DNA of 64,000 bases from Solwaraspora sp. WMMD792 (GTDB lineage: Bacteria; Actinomycetota; Actinomycetes; Mycobacteriales; Micromonosporaceae). The stretch's first letter is position 1. Each line of letters opens with the position of its first letter. The position numbers were made by a program, and so were the translations under genes. This document shows positions 31,374-39,652 of this stretch, in pieces. The stretch covers positions 3,038,001 through 3,102,000 of the forward strand of contig NZ_JARUBH010000009.1 of NCBI RefSeq assembly GCF_029626105.1. Direction: 5' to 3'. The notes below the pieces were generated by a model that had not been told where the DNA came from, did no database searches, and was given only the letters and a program-made list of their open reading frames with translations.

Positions 31374-33782
31374 TCAGGTCAAACCGCAGGAATGTGCCTC
31401 GTACGGCACGTCAAGGGTCACCGACACCAGGGCACCGTCGACCTTCGCCGAGGCGGTCACCGTCGCCACACCAGCCGGTACGGTCGCCGTCCCGGTCGGG
31501 AACGTCCGCGCCTTGCTCGTCCCCGGCTGGACGCCGTACTCCTTGGTCCCGTAGTCCGTCGCCACCGACCCGGTGATCCGGGCCGAGGCGTCGTTGGTGA
31601 CGTCGACGACCAGCTGGGCGTTACGCCCGAAGCACCGGACGCTGCCGGTCGCCGAGACCGCCAGGTCCCGCGCGAACGCCCAGGTGTCCAGCTCGAACAG
31701 GTCCTCCCCGGCCGGGCCGGCGTAGGTGAAGTACACGTCGTGCACCCCGGTGACGCCGTCGAGGGACGCGGTCAGCTCGGTCCACTCGCCCAGCGGCGCG
31801 TCGACCGGGATCGTCGCCACCACCGGCGCGGTCACGTCGCCGAGCCGCACCTCGATCGTCCCGCCGGCCACCAGCGGACGGACCTTCGCCGTCAGGCTCG
31901 CCGCCCCGGCACCGAAGTCCACCGACGACAGCGCCGTCCAGTCGCCGTTGTCGACGTCGCGCACCACCAGGTTGGGTGCCGCGTCGCCGAACTGCGGGGA
32001 TCCGCCGTCGACCTTCGCGGTCGCGACCCCCTTGCTCCAGCCGAACGTCTCGGCCTCGAAGACGCGGTACGGGTCGAAGTCGCGGACCTGCTCCACGCCG
32101 GCGTAGGTGCCGACGACCTGCTGGATGGTGCCGTCGGAGTTGAAGGTGAGTTCCTGGATGTGCGGGCTACGGTAGCCCTGGGTGGTGTTGCCGTTGATCC
32201 GCTTGTTCAGCGTCGGGGCGTGGTGGGTGAAGTAGTACTTGCCCTCGTACTCGAACACGGACTGGTGGTTGTTGCCGCCGGTGCCGGCCCCGAAGAACTG
32301 CGACTGATTCGGGAACAGCACACCCGCATACGTCTCCTTCGGCCACGACATCGGGTCGTCGGAGATCAGGTAGCCGATCTGGCCGCCGCCGGGGTAACCG
32401 GGCAGCGGCGTCTGGTTGCCGCCGAAGTCCGGCCCGCCGAAGTGCGACGAGTACGACAGGTAGTACTTGCCGTCACGCTTGAACACCTGGGCCGCTTCGA
32501 AGGCCACCGGCGCGTCCACCACCGCGGCCGTACCCTCGGTCGACACCATGTCCGCGCCGAGTTCGATCGCCCGCAGGTTCTTGGGGTTGTTGAACCGCTC
32601 TTCCGGCGGCATGCTGGTCGACGCGGGACCGCCACCGAAGTAGAGGTACTCCTCGCCGTCGTCGTCGACGAACGGCGCCGGGTCGAACTTCCAGGCGACG
32701 TCCTCGGCGCCGGGCGTACGGCCGTCGATCAGCGTGCTCGTCCGCTCGCTGACCCACGGCCCGAGCGGCGACGCGCCGGTGATCACGTTGCTCGATCCCC
32801 CGCCGTTGGCGTAGTAGAGGAAGAACTTTTCCTCGCCGTCGACCACCTTGCGGGCCATGCCGGGTGCCCACGAGTTGTTGGTGAACGGCGCGACACCGTT
32901 CGGACCGGCGACCTGGATCTCGCCGTGGTCGGTCCAGTTGACCATGTCGGTCGTCGAGATCACCGTGATCTGGTTGATGTCGCCGTAGTTGATGCCGGGC
33001 GAGACGCCGGTGTTCGGGTCGGGGGCGTACCCCTGAGTGTCGTTGGTCATGTACAGGTAGACCCGGCCGTCGTGGACGAAGCCGTACCCGTCGGCGCCGA
33101 ACTTGTGCCCGATCAACGGGTTGTGCTCGCCGGGCAGCTTGCCGACGACCTCGATGGTCTTCGACGGTGCCGGCGGCGGCGCAGCGCCGACCACCGACAC
33201 GTCGTCCAGGGTGAAGTCCATCAGGTGCAGGTCCGGGTCCGCCGACGGGTTCGACGTCCACGGCGTCTCGAAGAACAGCCGTGCCGTCGCGACGTTCTGG
33301 CTGGCCGGGATGGTGAACTGCCCGGAGAACTGCGCCCACTGGCCCTTGGTCGCGGTCACGCTGACCAGGTTGGTGTACGTCGCCCCGCCGTAGTGCATCG
33401 TGGCGAAGAACTGCTTGGTCGCCGGCGAGGCCGCGTTGTCGTACTTGATCCGGGCGGTCAGGGCGTAGGTCTGCCCGGCCTGTACCTTGCCGGACAGGTT
33501 CTGCATCGGACCGGATCCGGTGGTCGTCCGATCGGTGACGAGGACCGCGCTCGCCCCCGAGTAGGCGTCGTCGGTCGGCGTCAGCGTCGCGCTGTCGGTG
33601 GCGTTGCCGTTGTTGGCGAACCAGCCGTCGAGTCCAGCTTCGAACCCGCCGTTGACGATGAGGTCGGCGTCGGCGGCGTACACCGGCGACGTCGGGGCGA
33701 CGAGCCCGGCGGCCACCAGGGCGCCGACCGCCGCGAGCGCGCCGACCCGTCGTCGGGCCGCCGTTGTCACGTGTCGTCTCAC
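31374..33782 (-). CDS. Secreted GH43-type glycosidase with carbohydrate-binding modules
   Basis: About 802 residues. A signal peptide ends near 'SPVYA'. A CBM4/9-like beta-sandwich follows ('LIVNGGFEAGLDGWFANNGN', 'SVTATKGQWAQFSGQFTI', 'HLMDFTLDDVSVVG'). The five-bladed GH43 domain (about 205-560) opens 'HNPLIGHKFGADGYGFVHDG' with the base Asp, and has 'EDVAWKFDPAPFVDDDGEEY' and an acid Glu in 'VAFEAAQVFKRDGKYY'. A CBM6-like domain (~565-700, 'RVFEAETFGWSKGV') and a ~95-residue C-terminal module ending in Cys complete it. Likely acts on xylan or arabinan side chains. GTG at 33782 is preferred: AGAGAGG ends 6 bases upstream, whereas the ATG at 33788 abuts it. Second gene of a two-gene unit. 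Confidence 0.85.
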   Translation of the reverse strand: MRRHVTTAARRRVGALAAVGALVAAGLVAPTSPVYAADADLIVNGGFEAGLDGWFANNGNATDSATLTPTDDAYSGASAVLVTDRTTTGSGPMQNLSGKVQAGQTYALTARIKYDNAASPATKQFFATMHYGGATYTNLVSVTATKGQWAQFSGQFTIPASQNVATARLFFETPWTSNPSADPDLHLMDFTLDDVSVVGAAPPPAPSKTIEVVGKLPGEHNPLIGHKFGADGYGFVHDGRVYLYMTNDTQGYAPDPNTGVSPGINYGDINQITVISTTDMVNWTDHGEIQVAGPNGVAPFTNNSWAPGMARKVVDGEEKFFLYYANGGGSSNVITGASPLGPWVSERTSTLIDGRTPGAEDVAWKFDPAPFVDDDGEEYLYFGGGPASTSMPPEERFNNPKNLRAIELGADMVSTEGTAAVVDAPVAFEAAQVFKRDGKYYLSYSSHFGGPDFGGNQTPLPGYPGGGQIGYLISDDPMSWPKETYAGVLFPNQSQFFGAGTGGNNHQSVFEYEGKYYFTHHAPTLNKRINGNTTQGYRSPHIQELTFNSDGTIQQVVGTYAGVEQVRDFDPYRVFEAETFGWSKGVATAKVDGGSPQFGDAAPNLVVRDVDNGDWTALSSVDFGAGAASLTAKVRPLVAGGTIEVRLGDVTAPVVATIPVDAPLGEWTELTASLDGVTGVHDVYFTYAGPAGEDLFELDTWAFARDLAVSATGSVRCFGRNAQLVVDVTNDASARITGSVATDYGTKEYGVQPGTSKARTFPTGTATVPAGVATVTASAKVDGALVSVTLDVPYEAHSCGLT

Positions 33783-33826
33783 GAGCATCCTCTCTGAGTG
33801 GTTCCGGTTGGTGGGTGGACGTTCGG

Positions 33827-36745
33827 TCACTGGCAGACGTGGGCGTCGTACGGGACCGTCACCGTCGTGCTGACCGGGGTGCCGTCGACACGTGCCGTGG
33901 CGGTCACCGTCACCTCGCCGGCCGGCATCGACGCCGCGCCGGTCGGGAAGGTGCGCACCTTGCCGGCGTCCGGCTGTATTCCGTACTCCTTGGTCCCGTA
34001 CGGCGAGGTCACGGTGCCGGTCACCCGCGACGACGCCGCACCGGTCAGGTGCACGACCAGCTGGACCTTCTTGGCCAGGCAGCGGCTCGACGTGTCGACC
34101 GACACCAGCGCCGGCGTGTCGAGCTTGAGCACGCCGAGCCGGGCCAACTGGTAGCTGAGCGCCCGTTCCGGGGCGTCGATCTGGTTCTGGGTGCCGAACT
34201 GGCCGGCTCGCGCGGCCACCGCGTCGTCGAGGGCGGCCCGCATCGCGGCCCAGGCGTCCGCCGGGTAGTCGGCTTCGCGCAGCGTCGCCGCGTGCGCGAT
34301 GGCGGCGTCGAGGTCGGCGGTACGCAGCGGCTGGGCCTGCGCGGTCAGGGTGTCGCTGAGCAGGTAGTGGTCGAAGTCGACGTACCCGCCGGTGGTCTCA
34401 GTGGCGTAGGTGAACAGGCCGACCCGGTGACCCATGAAGTGGGCCAGGGAACCGTCGAGGGTCTGCGGGCCGACCCGGTCCCCGAGTGGGGTCCAGCTGA
34501 GCCCGTCGAGGCTGTAGTGGAAGGTGGTCCAGAGCTGCCCGGTCGGCGAGGCGAAGTCGAGGTCGGCTTTGAGGTGCACCTCGGTGGCGTCGCCGAGGGC
34601 CACGGTCGTACCCGGCAGGAAGGTCTCCAGCGTGGTCTGGTCGAGGTCGCCGGCGAACGGTTGTCCCCGGTTGACCACGCCGAGGGTGTTGACCCCGTCG
34701 ACGCGCTTGACCGCCGCGTACGAGAAGCCCCGGTTGTAGGCGGCGAGACCGGCGACGTCGCCGTCGCGCATCGCCGAGATGTCCATCTTGGTCTCGGCCG
34801 ACTGTCGCGGGCCGAACGTGCGCTGCGACAGGGTGTTGCGGGCCTCCTCGAACCAGGCGAGCTCGGCCCGGTTGGACAACTTCGTGTAGACGTACCCGCC
34901 GGTGACGACCTTGCCGTTGGTCAGGCGCAGCCAGCCGTCGCGGTCGGTGAGCGACCAGTAGCGGTTGTCCGGGGCGTGGTTCCACTCCCAGGCCATGTCG
35001 AGCCGGGAGCCGTTGGGGGCGATCTCGGCCTCGGTCGGGTGTTCGATGGTCGACGGCTGCCCGACGATCGACACGTCGTCGAGCAGGTACTCGACGCTCG
35101 ACGACGGTGGCTGCGGGTTGGCCCAGGGCGTCTCGACGGCGAACTTGAAGTTGCCCAGGTTGGCCGAGGCCGGCACGGTGTAGCGGCCGGTGACGGTGGT
35201 CCACTGGCCGGCCGGCACGTCACCGGCGGCCATCACCTGCACACCGCCGCCCCAGTCGGCGACCAGGTGGAACCGCACGCTGGCCGGACCCGACAGGTAT
35301 TTGACTTTCGCGGACACGGTGTAGGTGACCCCGTGCTGCATCTTGCCGTTGACGAACTGGTGCGGGCCGGAGCCGTTGAGGGTCCGGTTGCTCACCCGCA
35401 GCGCCGCCGACCCGCTGGCCGGGTCGGTGGAGTCCAGGCTGAGCGTGGCGCCGTACTGCGCGCCCCACGGGGTGAGCGCGCCGGATTCGAAGCCGGCGTT
35501 GTCGAGCAGTTCGATGCCGATCAGCGAGTCGTCGATGGCGGGCGGCGTCGGGATCGTCCACTGTTCGTCCTGGTACGCCTTGTGCGGGGCGTCGTTGGCG
35601 AAGTCGTCGGAGACGACGATGCTTTTCTGCCGTTGGAACAGCTCATCGGCCGCGCTGAGCCGGATCGGCTTGTCGAACACGCCACCGACCGGCACGACGC
35701 CGTCGGTGCCGAAGACCGGCCAGCCGTCCGACCAGGTGGCCGGGATCAGCGCCGGGATGCGGCCGATCGGGAACGTGTCGCGGAAGAACATGCCGTGCCA
35801 GTCGGTGCCGCCGTCAGCGGCGGCGATCGGCACCAGGCTGCCCTGGGCGAAGCCGTTGGAGTTGAGCACTCCACGGGCAACGTAGGTGTTGACGCCGCCG
35901 GCCGAGGTGTAGCGGCCGAGCAGTTCGGTCGAGCGGAACATGACGACCTGCCGGCCCTGCCCGGACGGCCAGGTGATGATCACGGCGTAGTAGTAGCCGT
36001 CGATGTAGTAGAACTGGGCGCCTTCGAACAGTCCGCCGATGAACGGCTGGCCGGCGTAGTCGGCGGCGGTGAAGATGTTCGGGTAGTCCTGTTCGATCGT
36101 GGTCAGGTCGGCGTTGAGCCGTACCGCGCTGGTGCCGCCGGACCCGTAGAAGATGTACGGGGTGCCGTCGACGTCGAAGAACAGCGACGGGTCGTGCAGG
36201 CCCCGGCCGAGCGGGGTCCGCTGCCAGGCACCGTTTTCGACGTCATCGGTACGGTAGATGTACGCGCCGCCGAGGTTGTTGGTGTTGAACGCGACGTAGA
36301 ACATGCCGTCGTGGTAGCGCAGCGACGACGCCCACTGGCCCTGGCCGTACGAGTTCCCTCCGTTGCGCAGCGAGAACGAGTCGCCGATGCTCGCCCGGTC
36401 GAACACGTAGTTGACGATCTCCCAGTTGACCAGGTCGTAGGACTTCATGATCGGCGCACCAGGGCTGAGGTGCATCGTGGTGCTGATCATGTAGTAGGTG
36501 TCCCGGCCTTCGTCGTTCTCGGCGGCCGGGACCCGCTCGACGCTGATGTCCGGCACGTCGGAGCGCAGCAGCGGTACGGAGTATGTGCCGTCGCCGTTGT
36601 CGGTCGACGTGTACGACGAGCGCGGGGACCAGGTCTCGGCGGCGTGCGCCGTCCCGCCGACCGGTGACAGTACGCCACAGAGGAGAACGCCGGCCGAGAT
36701 GTACGCGAGGCGGCGTCGAAGGCTGGCCCAGTGAGCGCTAACCAT
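33827..36745 (-). CDS. Secreted multimodular GH43-type glycosidase
   Basis: From the ATG at 36745 the protein is 972 residues, with a signal peptide ('RLAYISAGVLLCGVLSPVGG' then 'TAHA'). Order: GH43 beta-propeller (about 40-370; Asp in 'LLRSDVPDISVERV', Glu in 'GGLFEGAQFYYIDGYYYAV'), a CBM4/9-like sandwich (~385-540), a concanavalin-like xylosidase C-terminal domain (~550-780; 'MAWEWNHAPDNRYWSLTDRD'), a helical FIVAR-like segment (~790-860; 'LREADYPADAWAAMRAALDD') and the same Cys-flanked C-terminal module as the next gene. This suggests a cell-wall-associated beta-xylosidase/arabinofuranosidase. The frame continues upstream, but only the 36745 start gives a proper leader. It lies 44 bp before the companion gene. 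Confidence 0.85.
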   Translation of the reverse strand: MVSAHWASLRRRLAYISAGVLLCGVLSPVGGTAHAAETWSPRSSYTSTDNGDGTYSVPLLRSDVPDISVERVPAAENDEGRDTYYMISTTMHLSPGAPIMKSYDLVNWEIVNYVFDRASIGDSFSLRNGGNSYGQGQWASSLRYHDGMFYVAFNTNNLGGAYIYRTDDVENGAWQRTPLGRGLHDPSLFFDVDGTPYIFYGSGGTSAVRLNADLTTIEQDYPNIFTAADYAGQPFIGGLFEGAQFYYIDGYYYAVIITWPSGQGRQVVMFRSTELLGRYTSAGGVNTYVARGVLNSNGFAQGSLVPIAAADGGTDWHGMFFRDTFPIGRIPALIPATWSDGWPVFGTDGVVPVGGVFDKPIRLSAADELFQRQKSIVVSDDFANDAPHKAYQDEQWTIPTPPAIDDSLIGIELLDNAGFESGALTPWGAQYGATLSLDSTDPASGSAALRVSNRTLNGSGPHQFVNGKMQHGVTYTVSAKVKYLSGPASVRFHLVADWGGGVQVMAAGDVPAGQWTTVTGRYTVPASANLGNFKFAVETPWANPQPPSSSVEYLLDDVSIVGQPSTIEHPTEAEIAPNGSRLDMAWEWNHAPDNRYWSLTDRDGWLRLTNGKVVTGGYVYTKLSNRAELAWFEEARNTLSQRTFGPRQSAETKMDISAMRDGDVAGLAAYNRGFSYAAVKRVDGVNTLGVVNRGQPFAGDLDQTTLETFLPGTTVALGDATEVHLKADLDFASPTGQLWTTFHYSLDGLSWTPLGDRVGPQTLDGSLAHFMGHRVGLFTYATETTGGYVDFDHYLLSDTLTAQAQPLRTADLDAAIAHAATLREADYPADAWAAMRAALDDAVAARAGQFGTQNQIDAPERALSYQLARLGVLKLDTPALVSVDTSSRCLAKKVQLVVHLTGAASSRVTGTVTSPYGTKEYGIQPDAGKVRTFPTGAASMPAGEVTVTATARVDGTPVSTTVTVPYDAHVCQ
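36731..36742. promoter_or_regulatory. LacI-type site at the GH43 start codon
   Basis: GTGAGCGCTAAC is the exact reverse complement of the site at 36921-36932. It contains the AGCGCT core of LacI-family operators and covers codons 2-5 of the GH43 gene, directly behind its ATG. Confidence 0.4.
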
Positions 36746-36919
36746 CGCAGGGATCCGGGCGATCGCCGCAACGCACCGTCTGACAATTCTGGCGAGGCGG
36801 ACCGGTACGAGCTCGGTCCGGACAGGATTGGGCCTGCGTGTCGATGAGCTACGGGGAACGTGGCGGCCGATGGACGCTTGCATGGAGCTCCAGACGCGAA
36901 CGTGACGGGAGCCTCATCC

Positions 36920-36933
36920 TGTTAGCGCTCACA
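36920..36933. promoter_or_regulatory. LacI-type operator upstream of the GH43 operon
   Basis: TGTTAGCGCTCACA differs from a perfect palindrome at one position and matches the TGTTAGCGCTAACA class of LacI-family sites. It lies about 180 bp upstream of the GH43 start, inverted relative to the partner site at the start codon; the pair could support a repression loop. The operator at 26228 has a different core, so another LacI regulator, not in this window, is implied. Confidence 0.55.
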
Positions 36934-37009
36934 TCCACCGGTCAAGGTTTCCAGCGATACTCGTCTGAAATGTCCGCGAAACCTGGGTCCCACGTGGATT
37001 CCCACCTGG

Positions 37010-37084
37010 ATGGAGCCGACCGTCACCGAGGTCGCCGACCGGGTGCACGTGCTGCGCCAACCCGGTCTCGACGCCAACGTCAGC
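37010..37084 (+). pseudogene. N-terminal fragment of an MBL-fold hydrolase gene
   Basis: The frame from the ATG reads 'MEPTVTEVADRVHVLRQPGL' then 'DANVS', which parallels the start of the MBL hydrolase at 27810 ('SARFVEVGDRVYVLRRPRLD', 'VNS'). Similarity ends there, before the metal-binding motif, and the sequence runs into the end of the convergent sugar kinase. It is most simply a truncated gene copy. The surrounding 36746-37009 otherwise contains only regulatory sequence. Confidence 0.65.
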
Positions 37085-37112
37085 GACGACCAGGTCAGCC
37101 GGGCGCAAAAGG

Positions 37113-38042
37113 TCAGCCGAAACGTTCGGCGACGGCCGCCCGGGTGGGCATCGACACCGCGCCGCCCGGTGACTCGCACACCAGCCCCGCCACCTGTAGG
37201 GCGAACCCGACCCGGGCGGCCCAGCCGGCGGCGTCGGCCGGCAGCCCGGTGCCGAGCAGTTCGGCGATCAGTGCGGCCATCACCGAGTCGCCGGCGCCGG
37301 TGGCGTCGACCGCAGCCACCGTCGGGGCGGCCACGGTCAGCACCTCGCGGCCGGCGCTGACCAGGGCGCCGTCCGCACCCCGGGTGACCACCACCGCACC
37401 GGCGCCGAGATCGTGCAGCAGCGCGGCGGCGGTCACCGGGTCGGCGCCGTCGTAGAGCGCCTCGGCGTCGGCGGCGCTGAGCTTGACCAGGTCGGCGGTT
37501 GCCGCGAAGCCGGCGACGACCTGCCGGTACGCGGCCAGCGAAGCGGCGTCGGGCAGCAGCCGGGGCCGGACGTTGGGGTCGAAGACCCGCAGCCCGCCGG
37601 TGTCCGCCCAGGCCTGCCGGGCAGCGGTCAGGGTCGGCTCGCACAGCAGCGCGATGGAGCCGCAGTAAAGCACAGCGGCGCCGCCGACGAGTTTCCCGTC
37701 GAGGCTGGCCGGTTCGAGCAGTCCATACGAGGGCGGGTCGCCGTAGAAGCGGAAGTCCGGCTCGGCGCCGGTGAAGGTGGCCACCGCCAGGGTGGTGGGC
37801 GCGGGCACGGTGGCCAGGGCCCGGTCGCCGACCCCGGCGGTACGCAGGAAGTCGCGGATCCGGTCGGCGAGCGGATCGTCGCCGAGGGTCCCGGCGAACT
37901 CGACCGCGCCGCCGAGCCGGGCGACGCCGACCGCGACGTTCAGCGGTGCCCCGCCGATCACCTGGCGGTAGACCGGTTGGCCGGCACATTCGCCGTCGAG
38001 CAGGTCGATCAGTGCCTCGCCGAGCACCACCGCGTACCGCAT
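37113..38042 (-). CDS. PfkB-family carbohydrate kinase (fructokinase-like)
   Basis: A 309-residue ribokinase-fold kinase. It begins 'YAVVLGEALIDLLDGE', has the substrate motif 'VIGGAPLNVAVGVARLGG' (PfkB signature 1), and ends with signature 2 'VDATGAGDSVMAALIAELLG' (anion hole and catalytic Asp in DATGAGD). Fructokinase or a related hexose/pentose kinase is the best guess. GGAGGAGATCC precedes the ATG. Being next to the GH43 genes on the same strand, it may phosphorylate sugars they release, though a 367-bp gap with its own regulatory elements separates them. Confidence 0.9.
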   Translation of the reverse strand: MRYAVVLGEALIDLLDGECAGQPVYRQVIGGAPLNVAVGVARLGGAVEFAGTLGDDPLADRIRDFLRTAGVGDRALATVPAPTTLAVATFTGAEPDFRFYGDPPSYGLLEPASLDGKLVGGAAVLYCGSIALLCEPTLTAARQAWADTGGLRVFDPNVRPRLLPDAASLAAYRQVVAGFAATADLVKLSAADAEALYDGADPVTAAALLHDLGAGAVVVTRGADGALVSAGREVLTVAAPTVAAVDATGAGDSVMAALIAELLGTGLPADAAGWAARVGFALQVAGLVCESPGGAVSMPTRAAVAERFG

Positions 38043-38157
38043 GGATCTCCTCCCACCTGCAGTTTCGCCGCTCCGAAGTCTGCCAGGTCGGCGCCCGGGC
38101 ACCGGTCGCCACCCCGCACCTCGCGCCGCACATCGAGCAGCGACTATTGCACTTCCG

Positions 38158-38181
38158 ATCGATGTATGGTGGGATATCGAT
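38158..38181. promoter_or_regulatory. Inverted ATCGAT repeats between the sugar kinase and the LPMO gene
   Basis: ATCGAT at 38158 and ATCGAT at 38176 are separated by 12 bases (GTATGGTGGGAT) in the divergent gap, in the A+T-richest part of it. Spacing suits a dimeric regulator or overlapping promoters. The rest of the 365-bp gap (38043-38407) holds no gene that I can see. Confidence 0.35.
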
Positions 38182-38407
38182 TACCAGGACAGCGTGGGGG
38201 CAACTCGCTGTCTTTCGGACTCGCCGGGAGCTGCGCGAGCGCGCTAGACGTCCATCGGACGGCACGTCGGTCAACCGCGTCCGCGGCACGGCCGGCCCTC
38301 GCCGTTCCTCCTCATGTTTCCTGACGTTCCGTTATGTCGGAACCCATCGCCCTGTCCGCCGGCCCGGGTCTGTCCCGCGCCGTGGACTGGTTCACGAAGG
38401 AGTCTCG

Positions 38408-39514
38408 GTGAAAGCTCTACGCAGAGTGGCGGTAGTTGCCGCCGCTTCCGCGCTCACCGCCGGCCTGCTCACGGTGGTGACCCCCAACGCGGCTTCCGCG
38501 CACGGTGCCGCCATGACGCCGGGCAGCCGCACCTACCTCTGCTGGGTCGACGGTCTGACGCAGACCGGCCAGATCATCCCGCAGAACCCGGCCTGCTCGG
38601 CCGCCGTCGCCCAGAGCGGCGCCAACTCGCTGTACAACTGGTTCAGCGTGCTGCGCTCCGACGCGGGTGGCCGCACCACCGGTTTCATCCCCGACGGACA
38701 GCTGTGCAGCGGTGGTAACTCCGGCTTCTCCGGCTACAACCTGGCCCGCAACGACTGGCCACTGACCCACCTGACCGCCGGTGCCCGGATGGAGTTCAAG
38801 TACAGCAACTGGGCCCACCACCCTGGCACGTTCTACTTCTACGTGACCAAGGACAGCTGGAGCCCGAACCGCGCGCTGGCCTGGAGCGACCTGGAGGCGA
38901 CGCCGTTCCTGACGGTGACCAACCCGCCGCAGCGCGGCGCGGTCGGCACCAACGACGGCCACTACTACTTCAGCGGCAACCTGCCCAGCAACAAGAGCGG
39001 CCGGCACATCATCTACTCGCGGTGGGTCCGCTCGGACAGCCAGGAGAACTTCTTCGGTTGCTCGGACGTCACGTTCGACGGTGGCAACGGTGAGGTCACC
39101 GGGATCGGGGGCAACCCGAACCCGACCCCGCCGCCGACCACCGCTCCGCCGCCCACCACGGCCCCGCCGACCACCGCGCCCCCGACCACCGCGCCGCCGA
39201 CCAGCAACCCGCCCACCGGCGGCTGCTCGGCGACCTACCGGACCACCAGCTCCTGGTCCGGTGGATTCCAGGGTGAGGTGACGGTCACCAACAACAGTTC
39301 CGCGAGCATCGGCGGATGGACCACGACCCTGAACTTCGGCAGCGGGGTCACCATCAACAGCCTGTGGAGCGGCACCCACACGGTGAGCGGATCGAGTGTC
39401 ACCGTCCGCAACGCGGCCTGGAACGGGTCACTGTCGCCGAGCGGGTCGACCACGTTCGGCTTCGTCGCCAACGGCAGCCCCGGCACACCGTCGACGGCCT
39501 GCTCCGCGAGCTGA
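38408..39514 (+). CDS. AA10 lytic polysaccharide monooxygenase with CBM2
   Basis: Copper enzyme that oxidatively cleaves crystalline cellulose or chitin. The 368-residue precursor has a signal peptide ending at Ala31, leaving His32 as the mature N-terminus ('HGAAMTPGSRTYLCW'), the first ligand of the copper histidine brace. The second is His137 or His138 in 'YSNWAHHPGTFYFYVT'. A Pro/Thr linker (about 235-272, repeats of 'TTAPPTTAPP') leads to a C-terminal CBM2 ('CSATYRTTSSWSGGFQGEVT', surface Trp residues). The AA10 sequence resembles cellulose-oxidising Streptomyces enzymes more than chitin-binding CBP21. GTG start with AAGGAG 6 bases upstream. Confidence 0.95.
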   Translation: MKALRRVAVVAAASALTAGLLTVVTPNAASAHGAAMTPGSRTYLCWVDGLTQTGQIIPQNPACSAAVAQSGANSLYNWFSVLRSDAGGRTTGFIPDGQLCSGGNSGFSGYNLARNDWPLTHLTAGARMEFKYSNWAHHPGTFYFYVTKDSWSPNRALAWSDLEATPFLTVTNPPQRGAVGTNDGHYYFSGNLPSNKSGRHIIYSRWVRSDSQENFFGCSDVTFDGGNGEVTGIGGNPNPTPPPTTAPPPTTAPPTTAPPTTAPPTSNPPTGGCSATYRTTSSWSGGFQGEVTVTNNSSASIGGWTTTLNFGSGVTINSLWSGTHTVSGSSVTVRNAAWNGSLSPSGSTTFGFVANGSPGTPSTACSAS

Positions 39515-39548
39515 TCCACCGCCGCACACGACAGATTCCCACCTGACC

Positions 39549-39579
39549 GGGCCCGGCAGCGCGAAACGCTGCCGGGCCC
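39549..39579. terminator. Terminator between the LPMO and asparagine synthetase genes
   Basis: A perfect 13-bp stem (GGGCCCGGCAGCG with CGCTGCCGGGCCC) closes on the stable CGAAA loop. It lies 34 bases after the LPMO stop and faces the convergent asnB, so it can act on both. Confidence 0.85.
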
Positions 39580-39652
39580 GCTCGGCGCGTGGCCTCGCAG
39601 ACCCAGTCGACGCGTGACCTCGGTAGTCCCGGCGGTGCGTGACCGCGATGGG

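Noticed and set aside
33764-36667. Very long open frame on the plus strand opposite the large GH43 gene (also 31392-33797 opposite the companion gene)
   Set aside because: Arg/Val/Gly-rich translation without domains; a by-product of high G+C coding on the minus strand, where signal peptides and GH43 motifs are clear.
39130-39215. Repetitive CCGACCACC tract that could suggest a CRISPR-like or tandem array
   Set aside because: It is the coding repeat of the Pro/Thr linker in the LPMO, without spacers.
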